Below, one piece after another: positions 1 through 7,866 of a stretch of DNA of 38,574 bases. Position numbers and translations under genes: made by a program. The stretch's first letter is position 1. The number at the start of each line of letters is the position of its first letter. The DNA is from Actinomycetota bacterium (GTDB lineage Bacteria; Actinomycetota; Actinomycetes; Nanopelagicales; Nanopelagicaceae). Location: NCBI GenBank assembly GCA_009924185.1, contig RFSC01000002.1, positions 1 through 38,574 of the forward strand. The letters are read 5' to 3'. The notes below the pieces were generated by a model. That model was not told the DNA's origin. It saw only the letters and a program-made list of their open reading frames with translations, and did not search any database.

Positions 1-311
1 ACCATAACCGAGCGGTAATTCATAGAAGAGTTAAAGGGGCTGCGCGCTGAAACAATGCCGTCAACTAAGGTAACTGTGGCACAGATTTGAGCACCTGCTT
101 TTAGGGCCATAAACATCCGTGATCCGGTTGAACCATGCAGAAGGATTCGATCTCCATCTCTGCCGTAAGCGACTGGGATGACCATCGGTTCTTTAGTGTC
201 GGGATCGTTAAAACCAATATGTGCCACTAATCCCTCATCCAGAATTGAATAAATCTCAGATTTATCCATAACTTGTCGGTTTGGCTTGCGACCTAACTCC
301 CGGTTGGACAT
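1..311 (-). CDS. PNPOx-like FMN-binding protein (NimA-type), partial
   Basis: The reverse strand reads an ATG at 311 and stays open to the window edge, giving 103 codons of the N-terminal part. The product starts MSNRELGRKPNRQ and contains IYSILDEGLVAHIGF, then VIPVAYGRDGD, ILLHGSTGSRMF and ICATVTLVDG. This is the split-barrel pattern of the pyridoxamine 5'-phosphate oxidase-like superfamily, closest in style to the flavin-binding NimA/5-nitroimidazole-resistance branch. Such proteins bind FMN or F420 as small cytosolic dimers. The substrate cannot be inferred. The C-terminus lies outside the window. It is 40 bp downstream of purU on the same strand and could be cotranscribed with it. Confidence 0.8.
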   Translation of the reverse strand, partial: MSNRELGRKPNRQVMDKSEIYSILDEGLVAHIGFNDPDTKEPMVIPVAYGRDGDRILLHGSTGSRMFMALKAGAQICATVTLVDGIVSARSPFNSSMNYRSVM

Positions 312-351
312 AGAAATCAGCCTATCTCGTTCTCAAGCTACCAAACACAAA

Positions 352-1191
352 CTAGTTGAAAACCACGGTTCGATTTCCGACGATAAAGATTTTATCTTCG
401 GCGTACAGACGTACCGCTTTAGCCAAAACTCTTCTTTCGATATCGCGACCAATTGCAATTAACTGCTCGGGGGTCGAGGCATGAGTTACATGAGCAACAT
501 CTTGTTCGATGATTGGGCCTTCATCTAAGTCAGAGGTAACAAAGTGAGCGGTTGCTCCGATGATCTTTACTCCTTTGGCGTGTGCTTGGTGATAGGGCTT
601 TGCACCTTTAAAGCCAGGTAGGAAAGAGTGATGAATATTGATTATCTGGTTAGCGTTTTGTTGGCAAAACTCTGCGGAGAGAATCTGCATATATCTTGCT
701 AGTACAACAAAATCAATAGCTTCAGATTTAATCAACTTGTTTAAATCCGCTTCAGCTTCCGTTTTGGTGCTTTCAGATACTGGAATGTGAACAAATCTTG
801 TGTTGTGAGATTCGACTAAGCTCTTTAAATCCTCGCGATTACTTACGACTAATGGAATCTCAATCGGAAGTTCGCCAAGTTCAAACAAATAAAGCAAATC
901 TCTTAAGCAATGGCTTTCCTTAGTGACCATAACTAGTGCCCGTTTAGGTACTGAGTTGTCTCGAATTGATAAGCGGGGTTCAAACTGAGAGAGACCTTCA
1001 CCCAAAACCTTTTGTGCTTGTGCCAGAGTGGAGTTGGTTTCAAAACGGGTGCGCATTACAAAGGTATTTGTTACTGGATCTGTGAACTGTTGATTTTCGA
1101 TGATATTGCCACCAGCGGCCAAAACAGAGCTGGTCATGGCATGGACGATGCCGGGTTTATCTACACACTGCAGCGATGCGATTAAATCCAC
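352..1191 (-). CDS. purU: formyltetrahydrofolate deformylase PurU
   Basis: This 279-residue protein begins at a GTG and has the usual PurU length and order. An ACT domain lies at about 1-80 (CVDKPGIVHAMTSSVL) and a formyltransferase-fold hydrolase at about 85-279. The catalytic Asn/His/Asp set is visible as INIHHSFLPGFKGA (N185, H187) and DLDEGPIIEQD (D223). PurU hydrolyses 10-formyl-tetrahydrofolate to formate and tetrahydrofolate, balancing one-carbon pools and supplying formate to purine synthesis. The ACT domain normally senses methionine and glycine. The folate cyclo-ligase at 7312-7833 works on a related intermediate. It lies 29 bp downstream of the MMPL gene on the same strand. Family assignment is secure. 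Confidence 0.96.
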   Translation of the reverse strand: MDLIASLQCVDKPGIVHAMTSSVLAAGGNIIENQQFTDPVTNTFVMRTRFETNSTLAQAQKVLGEGLSQFEPRLSIRDNSVPKRALVMVTKESHCLRDLLYLFELGELPIEIPLVVSNREDLKSLVESHNTRFVHIPVSESTKTEAEADLNKLIKSEAIDFVVLARYMQILSAEFCQQNANQIINIHHSFLPGFKGAKPYHQAHAKGVKIIGATAHFVTSDLDEGPIIEQDVAHVTHASTPEQLIAIGRDIERRVLAKAVRLYAEDKIFIVGNRTVVFN

Positions 1192-1220
1192 CGCTGCAGT
1201 CTAACTTCTTGAGCTAAGGG

Positions 1221-3323
1221 TTAGTGATTAATTTGGAAACGCTTTAACGCACGAGGGGCCCACCAGTTCCATTCCCCGAACAAACGCATGAGGGCGGGAA
1301 CCAAGAAGGCGCGAATCAAAGTCGCATCAAGCAGAATCGCAAAGGCAACGCCAAAGCCCATCATCTTGATTGAGGTAACGCCGCTGATAATGAAAGCGGC
1401 AAAGACCACAGCCAGAATAAATGCAGCCGCGGTAATGATGCGGGCTGATTTTTGAAGCCCGTAAGCCACTGATTCAACATTTGATTTACCAGCATCATGC
1501 TCCTCTTTAATTCGCGAGAGCAGGAATACTTCGTAATCCATGGATAAACCAAAAGCAACAACTGCGACTATCACTATTGTGCTGGTATCCAAGGTGCCGG
1601 TGTTTATGAAATCTCCAACCAAGAAGGTGAAGTTTCCATCAATAAAGATCCAGGTCAGCACTCCCATCGTCGCTGCCAAGGATGCGACGTTCAAAATAAT
1701 GGCCTTGATTGGCAAAAGAATCGAACCGGTGAACAAGAAAAGCAGTAGTAAGACTGTGACGATAATCCATCCCGCTACCAAAGGAAGAGTTTCAGCGATT
1801 GCACCTTGGGTATCCGCATAATCGGCAGCAACACCGCCGACTAGGGTTCCGCTTGGAGCTTCAAGATCTCTTATCTTGTGAATCAAATCTTCAGCCTCTG
1901 GAGTTCTTGGAGGCATTGAGTGGATCGCAACTAGACGCACACTCTCGCCAACGGTTTCCGGGGTTCCAACTCGGATAACTCCAGGTACTTGCGACAAACT
2001 TTGTGAATAAGCAGAGATCTCTGCGGTTTGATTGGCGCCGGTTGGGAAAACAATCTCTATTGGATTGCTTTCCTGCCCCGGAAATTCGGTAGCAATAAAG
2101 TCAGATGCGATGTAGGCCCGATCATCCTTTGGCAAAACCGAACTGTCGACCTGACTGAATTTAATGTTTGCAATTGGGGCAATTAGCAAGAAGAGCACCA
2201 ATGATGAAGCTGTAACAACGGTTATAGGTCGCTTCATAACAAAGCGAGCGAGCTGAGACCATCTGCCATCCTCTTTTGGTTTGATGCCACCTTTGCGAAC
2301 CACTCCTTTATCAACCTTCTTACCGATTAAAGCAAGAATGGCAGGTAGTGGGATTAAGGCGCCAACAACCGCAAGTGCAACTACAACTGCGCCTGCGTAT
2401 CCCATTGATTTCAAGAAGTTTTGTGGAAAGAAGGTCAGTGAAATCAAGGTAAGAACTACGGTCAATCCCGAGTAGAAAACGGTTTTTCCTGCGGTGCGCA
2501 AGGTATTAACAATCGCGTCCTCATTGGAAAGTCCTTTTTGGAGCTCTTCTCGGAAACGATTTACCACCAATAAGGCGTAGTCAATTCCTAAACCAAGGCC
2601 TAATCCTGTTGTTAAGTTCAGAGCAAAAACACTTACATCAGTTACAAAGGTCAATAAGTAAAGGGCAAAAAAGGTACCAAGTATTGCGGTGATGCCAACA
2701 ACGAGTGGCATGGCTGATGCTGCCATCGCACCAAATACCAAGATTAGAAGTAGGAAGGTAAGTGGAATTGAAATAGCCTCAGATAACTTTAAATCATCTT
2801 GGATTCTTCCATTGATAGCGTTTGCAAAAACTGCGCCACCCGATGCAAAGATCTCAACATCGCCCTTTGGGCCATCGTATTTATCTTGGAAATATCCACC
2901 GGCTTTATCAATTTCAGTGAAGTCGGTAGATTTCAAATAAACAAATATGAAGGCTGATGTTCCATCTTTGCTCTTCAGAGATGGCGCTCCACCAGCTGAC
3001 CAGTATGAAATTACGCTTTCTACGCTGGATTCATTTCTTACTTCAGATTCGATTTGTTGGGCTTGAGCCACAACCGCTGGGTCATCAACTGACTTTTCTT
3101 TTGCATCAACCACGAGAACGACCGCTGGATCCTTGACTTTGAAGGTGTCCTCTAGGTACTCCCAAACCTTTACTGAATCGCTGCCGGGATCTGAGTAGCC
3201 GCCTGAATCAAAGCGGCTAAATACCTGGGAGCCAATGGCGCCGGCCAAGATAGTTACCAAGACAAATACGGAGAGAACCGCTTTTTTTCGTTGCGCAACG
3301 AAATGGCCCAGACTTTCAAACAT
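1221..3323 (-). CDS. MMPL/RND-family exporter
   Basis: The 700-residue protein has two RND-type halves. Each half has one N-terminal TM, a periplasmic porter loop and a cluster of five TMs. The paired Asp-Tyr proton-relay residues typical of MmpL proteins are present: GLGLGLGIDYALL (about D248-Y249) in the first half and VAFGLSMDYEVFLL (about D596-Y597) in the second. The ATG is preceded by a good Shine-Dalgarno (GAAGGGG, 5 nt spacer). MMPL proteins use proton motive force to export lipids, siderophores or hydrophobic drugs. The substrate here is unknown. The divergent TetR gene at 3407 and the inverted repeat between them suggest ligand-induced efflux. Length is near that of compact MMPLs, without the long C-terminal tail of mycobacterial MmpL3. 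Confidence 0.93.
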   Translation of the reverse strand: MFESLGHFVAQRKKAVLSVFVLVTILAGAIGSQVFSRFDSGGYSDPGSDSVKVWEYLEDTFKVKDPAVVLVVDAKEKSVDDPAVVAQAQQIESEVRNESSVESVISYWSAGGAPSLKSKDGTSAFIFVYLKSTDFTEIDKAGGYFQDKYDGPKGDVEIFASGGAVFANAINGRIQDDLKLSEAISIPLTFLLLILVFGAMAASAMPLVVGITAILGTFFALYLLTFVTDVSVFALNLTTGLGLGLGIDYALLVVNRFREELQKGLSNEDAIVNTLRTAGKTVFYSGLTVVLTLISLTFFPQNFLKSMGYAGAVVVALAVVGALIPLPAILALIGKKVDKGVVRKGGIKPKEDGRWSQLARFVMKRPITVVTASSLVLFLLIAPIANIKFSQVDSSVLPKDDRAYIASDFIATEFPGQESNPIEIVFPTGANQTAEISAYSQSLSQVPGVIRVGTPETVGESVRLVAIHSMPPRTPEAEDLIHKIRDLEAPSGTLVGGVAADYADTQGAIAETLPLVAGWIIVTVLLLLFLFTGSILLPIKAIILNVASLAATMGVLTWIFIDGNFTFLVGDFINTGTLDTSTIVIVAVVAFGLSMDYEVFLLSRIKEEHDAGKSNVESVAYGLQKSARIITAAAFILAVVFAAFIISGVTSIKMMGFGVAFAILLDATLIRAFLVPALMRLFGEWNWWAPRALKRFQINH

Positions 3324-3345
3324 TGTTACCCCTTCAAATATCTAT

Positions 3346-3382
3346 ACAGTGTTCAGATTATGCGCGCCAATTTGAACAATGT
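3346..3382. promoter_or_regulatory. candidate TetR operator between mmpL and tetR
   Basis: An imperfect inverted repeat has 13-nt arms, ACAGTGTTCAGAT (3346-3358) and ATTTGAACAATGT (3370-3382), matching at 11 of 13 positions around an 11-nt centre. The right arm region (TTGAACAATGTCAA) is itself nearly palindromic around an ACA-A-TGT core. It sits in the only gap between the divergent exporter and regulator genes, where a TetR dimer or pair of dimers would repress both. Function is inferred from position and symmetry. Confidence 0.5.
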
Positions 3383-3406
3383 CAAGTTCTAGAGCATTAT
3401 TCTCAT

Positions 3407-4003
3407 ATGGCGCAAAAGGCACTCCTCAAGAGCTCCTATCATCATGGAGATTTGGAGACGGCGCTCGTTAAAGCCGCCATTTCATTGGTTCGTAAATATG
3501 GAGCTGATCACCTTTCTCTTCGCGCTGTATCTGCCGAAGTTGGAGTGAGCCCAAGTGCTGCCTATCACTATTTTCAGGATAAAGATTCTCTAGTTTCCGC
3601 TGTTGGAGAATTTTTGTTTGATCAGTTGGGTGAAAAGCAAGAGTTAGCTATTTCAAAGGTACGAAGCACTGGCGCTAAGGGTGCGCGAGAACGATTTGAA
3701 GCTATGGGCGATGCTTACTTTAAATGGGCACTATCAGAGCCAAATCTCTATCGACTGATTTTTGGAGGCTTCTGTGAACTACCTGATAGCCATAATGACA
3801 GTAAGGCCTGGCAGTTGCTGGAAAAAGGATTGGATGATTTGGTTCAAGCAGGATTGATAACTTCTGCCAATCGAGTCGGCGGTGAGGTATTGGTTTGGTC
3901 AGCGGTGCACGGTGCGAGCTCTCTTGTAATTGAAGGTTTGATGCCAAAAGAGTCATTCCCTATCGTGATAAAGGGTGTTCAAAGATCGTTAGGGATGAAA
4001 TGA
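3407..4003 (+). CDS. TetR/AcrR-family transcriptional regulator
   Basis: The 198-residue protein is read from the ATG at 3407 (MAQKALLKSSYHHGD). An in-frame upstream start at 3323 would run across the divergent gene's start and the operator, so it was not used. The TetR helix-turn-helix lies at about residues 37-57 (LSLRAVSAEVGVSPSAAYHY), followed by the usual FQDKDSL. The C-terminal ligand domain includes FKWALSEPNLYRLIFGG, resembling the TetR_C_33 (WHG) group. It probably represses the adjacent MMPL exporter through the inverted repeat at 3346-3382. The ligand is unknown. Its stop overlaps the start of the next small gene in an ATGA arrangement. Confidence 0.9.
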   Translation: MAQKALLKSSYHHGDLETALVKAAISLVRKYGADHLSLRAVSAEVGVSPSAAYHYFQDKDSLVSAVGEFLFDQLGEKQELAISKVRSTGAKGARERFEAMGDAYFKWALSEPNLYRLIFGGFCELPDSHNDSKAWQLLEKGLDDLVQAGLITSANRVGGEVLVWSAVHGASSLVIEGLMPKESFPIVIKGVQRSLGMK

Positions 4004-4107
4004 GCGAGTTTTTGCCGAACATAACATCTGATGAAATCGATGTTGAACCAGACAATGTTCGCGATGATGAAATCAAAGGGGATAAGCCCCCACATCACGG
4101 CGGTTAG
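4000..4107 (+). CDS. small acidic hypothetical protein, 35 aa
   Basis: A 35-codon frame starts at the ATG overlapping the tetR stop (ATGA) and ends at a TAG that interlocks with the stop of the convergent fmdB-like gene. The peptide starts MSEFLPNITSDEIDVE and ends KGDKPPHHGG. It is strongly acidic, with a Pro/His/Gly tail, and has no membrane segment or signal peptide. Translational coupling and the biased composition argue that it is real, but the length is too short to be certain. I do not recognise a function. The His-rich end beside a zinc-ribbon gene and a copper gene is suggestive only. Confidence 0.5.
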   Translation: MSEFLPNITSDEIDVEPDNVRDDEIKGDKPPHHGG

Positions 4108-4316
4108 TCGCTAGAAGAGCTCTTGCTCTCACTCTTGCTACTTGCAGAATCGGTTTTATAAAAGCCAGATCCTTTAAAGACAATTCCAACATTTGAGTAA
4201 ATCTTGCGCACATCCTTGCCGCATTCTGGACATACCGAAATAGGCGCATCTGTGAAGGATTGCACTACCTCGAAGGCATGCTCACAGGCGTTACATTGGT
4301 ATTGATAGGTAGGCAC
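4104..4316 (-). CDS. FmdB-family zinc-ribbon protein
   Basis: This 70-residue protein starts at a GTG. It carries MPTYQYQCNACEHAFEV, then CPECGKDVRKIY and FKGSGFYKTD, which are the hallmarks of the FmdB/CxxC_CXXC_SSSS regulatory-protein family. The two CxxC pairs should bind one zinc. The tail is Ser/Lys-rich and low complexity, as is common in actinobacterial members. The molecular role of the family is poorly defined. It was named after a putative regulator of a formamidase operon. Its stop interlocks with that of the 35-codon gene on the other strand. It is divergent from the CopD-CtaG gene, with 68 bp between starts. Confidence 0.92.
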   Translation of the reverse strand: MPTYQYQCNACEHAFEVVQSFTDAPISVCPECGKDVRKIYSNVGIVFKGSGFYKTDSASSKSESKSSSSD

Positions 4317-4384
4317 GGGCGTAATCTAAGGGATGAGTAACGGGCCGCGCTAATTGAGGCGGGCTAACTAGAACGGGGCCGGTC

Positions 4385-6169
4385 GTGATTTTCGATGTAG
4401 CTAACACAGCGCTATCTGTGTTGGTAGCCGGCTGTTTAATCTCTCTGGCTTTCCTGTTGCCAGAACGAGATGGGTTTTTGCAAAAATCAGCAGAGAAGAC
4501 TCAACGATTCCTATTTTTGTTTTCTGGATTATGGATACTCGCTGCATTTGGAAATTTGATATCAACATTAGCTAACATTTTTGAGAGCAACTTCGCAGAT
4601 GTATTGAGCGGCAATATTTTGCGCTCCTTTGTCACTCAAGTGACTCTAGGCAAGTTGTTGGCTTATCAAGTTATTGTTGCAATCTTTGTCTTTATTTTGT
4701 CCAAGAGAGTCCGTAAAAATGGAGGCGCTTTCTGGTTATTAGTTTTGGCGCTAAGCGGATCGCTTGCCCCGATTTTCCAGAGTCACTCGAGTTCACAGGG
4801 AAGTCATGGATTGGCGATTGGTTCTCTGGTAATCCATGTTTTGGCGCTGTCATTTTGGTTGGGATCAGTTTTTGCATTGCAGCTCATGACGCAAAGTGAC
4901 AAGGAGCTAGCCTTCAAGAGAGTCTCAACTATCGCGTTGTGGTCATCAATTGCAGTAGTAGGCAGTGGCGTTACAAATGCTTGGACTAGATTGCGACTGT
5001 CTCAAGATTGGTTCACCTCATATGGCGCATTGGTTGCAACCAAGATTGTTTTGACAGTTGTAGTTTTGCTTGTTGCCAATCAGATGAGAAGAAAGATTTC
5101 AGTATCTCGATTATTGCCGCTGGAATTGACCCTGATATCTCTGATTTTGGGGATTGGTGCGGTGCTAAACCGCTTTACTCCTGAAGAGACTGGAGCTGTC
5201 GAGTTCGACAAGGTACGTGAGCTGGTCGGAATGCCAATGCCTGAAGCCCCAACCCTTTCAAGAGTCCTTTTTGAGTATGAAGCCAAGGGGTTGATATTGG
5301 GTCTCTTAATATTTGCTACTGCGCTATATATCCGTGGCGTTGTTGCATTAGCCCGACGTGGCGATAAATGGCCAGTAGGTAGAACTATCTCTTTTGCTAT
5401 CGGAATCTCACTACTTGACTACGCCACTAGCGGTGGTGTTGGTTTGTATGCACATTTCTCATTTCAGTATCACATGATCGCTCACATGATTCTGAGCATG
5501 ATTGCTCCAATCGCAATTGTTCTTAGTGCACCAATTACTTTAGCTTTACGCACCCTTCCGATTGGAAGAGAGAAAGGTGAGCGCGGGCTACGCGGGGCGT
5601 TGCTCGCCGCTTTAGGTTCTAGAGCTACTGGAATTTGGACCCATCCCATCGTTGCCTTAGCAATTTTTGATGGATCCTTGTTTGCACTTTATTTCACGCC
5701 ACTTTTTGGTGAATTAATGAGTGGACATTTCGGCCACATGATTATGGATCTACATTTCATCGCCGCAGGTCTTCTGTTCTTCCATGTAATTGTAGGAATC
5801 GATCCAAACCCAAGGAAGGTTCATCACTTGGTGCGCATGGTTATGTTGCTTGCGGCCATGAGTATTCACGCCTTTTTCTCTGTAGCTTTGATGTCGGCAA
5901 ACAACTTGATTGATGGTGGGTATTACCAATTACTAGAGCGACCCTGGGCAACTGATTTGTTGAGTGATCAGAAATCCGGCGCTGCAATTGGTTGGGCAAT
6001 GGGAGAGATTCCAATTGTGGTGGCCCTAATTGCCACATTCATTCAGTGGATGCGCAGCGATGCCCGGGAGGCAAAGCGTGCTGACCGGCGTTCCAAGGTT
6101 GATTTAGCGGAGTACAACGCCTATCTCGAGCAACTGGCTGCCCGAGATGAGAAAGAGAATCCAAAGTAG
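4385..6169 (+). CDS. CopD-CtaG fusion: copper transport / cytochrome oxidase assembly
   Basis: This is a 594-residue polytopic membrane protein starting at a GTG. The N-terminal ~300 residues match the CopD copper-resistance fold (a TM bundle with SHSSSQGSHGLAIGSLVIHV and FWLGSVFALQLM). The C-terminal part matches CtaG/caa3-type oxidase assembly factors, with histidines in FQYHMIAHMILSMIAPIAI, GHFGHMIMDLHFIAAG and FFHVIVGIDPNPR. The fusion is common in actinobacteria and is thought to pass copper to the cytochrome c oxidase CuB site or the CuA centre. The last ~30 residues are charged and cytosolic. No clear Shine-Dalgarno precedes the GTG, so the exact start is less certain than the identity. 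Confidence 0.9.
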   Translation: MIFDVANTALSVLVAGCLISLAFLLPERDGFLQKSAEKTQRFLFLFSGLWILAAFGNLISTLANIFESNFADVLSGNILRSFVTQVTLGKLLAYQVIVAIFVFILSKRVRKNGGAFWLLVLALSGSLAPIFQSHSSSQGSHGLAIGSLVIHVLALSFWLGSVFALQLMTQSDKELAFKRVSTIALWSSIAVVGSGVTNAWTRLRLSQDWFTSYGALVATKIVLTVVVLLVANQMRRKISVSRLLPLELTLISLILGIGAVLNRFTPEETGAVEFDKVRELVGMPMPEAPTLSRVLFEYEAKGLILGLLIFATALYIRGVVALARRGDKWPVGRTISFAIGISLLDYATSGGVGLYAHFSFQYHMIAHMILSMIAPIAIVLSAPITLALRTLPIGREKGERGLRGALLAALGSRATGIWTHPIVALAIFDGSLFALYFTPLFGELMSGHFGHMIMDLHFIAAGLLFFHVIVGIDPNPRKVHHLVRMVMLLAAMSIHAFFSVALMSANNLIDGGYYQLLERPWATDLLSDQKSGAAIGWAMGEIPIVVALIATFIQWMRSDAREAKRADRRSKVDLAEYNAYLEQLAARDEKENPK

Positions 6170-6179
6170 TATTGCCGGC

Positions 6180-7328
6180 ATGGAAACGCTCTTTTCATTG
6201 CCTGATGAGTACCAAGCGCTAAGAGATAGCGTTAGATCTCTAGCTGACAAAAAGATTCAACCATTTGCTCATGATGTTGATGCGCAGGCTCGGTTTCCAC
6301 AAGAAGCATTTGATGCCCTGCAAGCTGCTGGATTAGCGGCTGCGCATGTGCCAACTCAGTATGGTGGCGAGGGTGCTGATGCACTTGGCGTGGTCATCAT
6401 TATTGAAGAGGTCGCGAGAGTTTGTGCTTCTTCCTCTTTGATTCCTGCAGTAAATAAGTTGGGATCAGTTCCATTAATGCTTGGTGGAAATGAAGAGCAG
6501 AAGAAGAGATGGCTTACACCTTTGGCGCAAGGAAAAGGTTTTTCTTACTGCCTCTCAGAGTCAGAGGCAGGTTCAGATGCCGCCGGGATGAAGACCCGCG
6601 CGGTTCGCAAAGGTGATGGTTGGGTATTAAATGGCAGCAAAAAGTGGATTTCACATGCCGGATTCTCTGAGTACTACACAGTATTGGCATCTACTGATCC
6701 AGAAAAAGGATCAAAAGGAATTACCGCCTTTGTAGTTGAAAAGAGTGATCCTGGTGTTTCATTTGGCGCTCACGAAAAGAAGATGGGCTTTAAGGGATCT
6801 CCAACTCGAGAGGTTTACTTCGACAATGTAGAGCTGGGTGATGATCGTTGTATCAGTGAAGTTGGTGCCGGTTTTGGATTAGCGATGAAAACATTGGATC
6901 ACACCAGAATCACCATCGCAGCTCAGGCATTGGGAATTGCACAAGGTGCTTTTGAAGTTGCCACTAAATATGCTCATGAGAGAAAACAGTTTGGTAAGTC
7001 AATCTTTGATTTCCAAGCGGTTCAATTTATGTTGGCAGATATGGCTATGGAGATCGCAGCGGCCCGTCAATTAACTTACGCCGCAGCCAGCAAGAGTGAG
7101 TCTCTGACCGATGACTTAACCTTCTTTTCAGCCGCCTCCAAATGCTATGCAACCGATGTCGCTATGAAGGTAACTACTGACGCGGTTCAGGTGCTAGGTG
7201 GCTATGGCTATGTGAGTGATTATCCGGTTGAGCGAATGATGCGTGATGCCAAGTTAACTCAAATTTACGAAGGTACCAATCAGATCCAAAGATTGGTAAT
7301 GGCTCGCAACCTCAACTCTGTGCTGTAA
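6180..7328 (+). CDS. acyl-CoA dehydrogenase
   Basis: The 382-residue flavoprotein is read from the ATG at 6180 (METLFSLPDEYQALR). A longer frame from 6147 would overlap the upstream gene and add a non-homologous N-terminus. It shows the FAD/substrate motif YCLSESEAGSDAAGMKTRA, the middle beta domain (SKKWISHAGFSEYYTV) and the C-terminal helical bundle. The catalytic base is Glu364 in IYEGTNQIQR, the position used by short- and medium-chain enzymes. It oxidises acyl-CoA to trans-2-enoyl-CoA and passes electrons to ETF. Chain length or branched-chain preference cannot be told from sequence. The 3' end overlaps the convergent folate cyclo-ligase gene by 17 bp. Confidence 0.94.
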   Translation: METLFSLPDEYQALRDSVRSLADKKIQPFAHDVDAQARFPQEAFDALQAAGLAAAHVPTQYGGEGADALGVVIIIEEVARVCASSSLIPAVNKLGSVPLMLGGNEEQKKRWLTPLAQGKGFSYCLSESEAGSDAAGMKTRAVRKGDGWVLNGSKKWISHAGFSEYYTVLASTDPEKGSKGITAFVVEKSDPGVSFGAHEKKMGFKGSPTREVYFDNVELGDDRCISEVGAGFGLAMKTLDHTRITIAAQALGIAQGAFEVATKYAHERKQFGKSIFDFQAVQFMLADMAMEIAAARQLTYAAASKSESLTDDLTFFSAASKCYATDVAMKVTTDAVQVLGGYGYVSDYPVERMMRDAKLTQIYEGTNQIQRLVMARNLNSVL

Positions 7329-7833
7329 ATCGAACCAGTATCTCTGCAGTAGCTGCAGCATTTACCTTTTGATCGTGTGGTTCATGAGGAACCTCTTCAC
7401 TAGATAGCTCACCGGGATAGACCAAAGCCACCCGCCAAGCCTTTGTTCGAGCTAAAGCGCGGTCATACGATCCGCCACCTTGTCCTAAACGATTTCCATT
7501 TCTATCAATGTGCAGCGCAGGCATGATTACAACATCAATCTCTCCGTTGAAAACCGTGCCATCACTGGTATGCCACTCCAAATCCTTATCCTCCAACATA
7601 TGTGGAGTTAGTACGGTCTTGCCAAGCCGCTGCAACTCTTGATTAAGTACTTTGGTATCTGGCTCAAAACCATAAGAAACATAAGTGGCAACCACCTGTG
7701 CCTGAGAAATTTCTTGGGTGGCCAAAAGATGTTGCCAGTCACTTTCCACCACTAAAAACTCTCTTTCGGCACGAAACCTTTTTCGCATCTCAGCTTTGAT
7801 GCGTTTAACCTCTTTTTTAGCGGTGATATCCAC
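7312..7833 (-). CDS. 5-formyltetrahydrofolate cyclo-ligase
   Basis: This 173-residue protein starts at a GTG and belongs to the 5-FTHF cyclo-ligase (MTHFS) family. It has the N-terminal Lys/Arg-rich helix (KKEVKRIKAEMRKRFRAE) and the glycine-rich ATP/folate motif GQGGGSYDRAL at about 118-128. The enzyme converts 5-formyl-THF to 5,10-methenyl-THF using ATP, rescuing a dead-end folate. In M. tuberculosis the orthologous gene (Rv0992c) also sits divergently beside galU-moeA1-rimJ. Here galU is absent and the gephyrin-like gene follows directly. It is slightly shorter than the usual ~190 residues. Confidence 0.93.
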   Translation of the reverse strand: MDITAKKEVKRIKAEMRKRFRAEREFLVVESDWQHLLATQEISQAQVVATYVSYGFEPDTKVLNQELQRLGKTVLTPHMLEDKDLEWHTSDGTVFNGEIDVVIMPALHIDRNGNRLGQGGGSYDRALARTKAWRVALVYPGELSSEEVPHEPHDQKVNAAATAEILVRFTAQS

Positions 7834-7866
7834 GGGAATAGCGTAGGTTCAAAGTAAGGTGGCGGC

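Noticed and set aside
7312..7328. Frameshift at the acyl-CoA dehydrogenase/cyclo-ligase junction
   Set aside because: Both proteins end with plausible native C-termini; the 17-bp overlap is an ordinary convergent overlap, not a broken gene.
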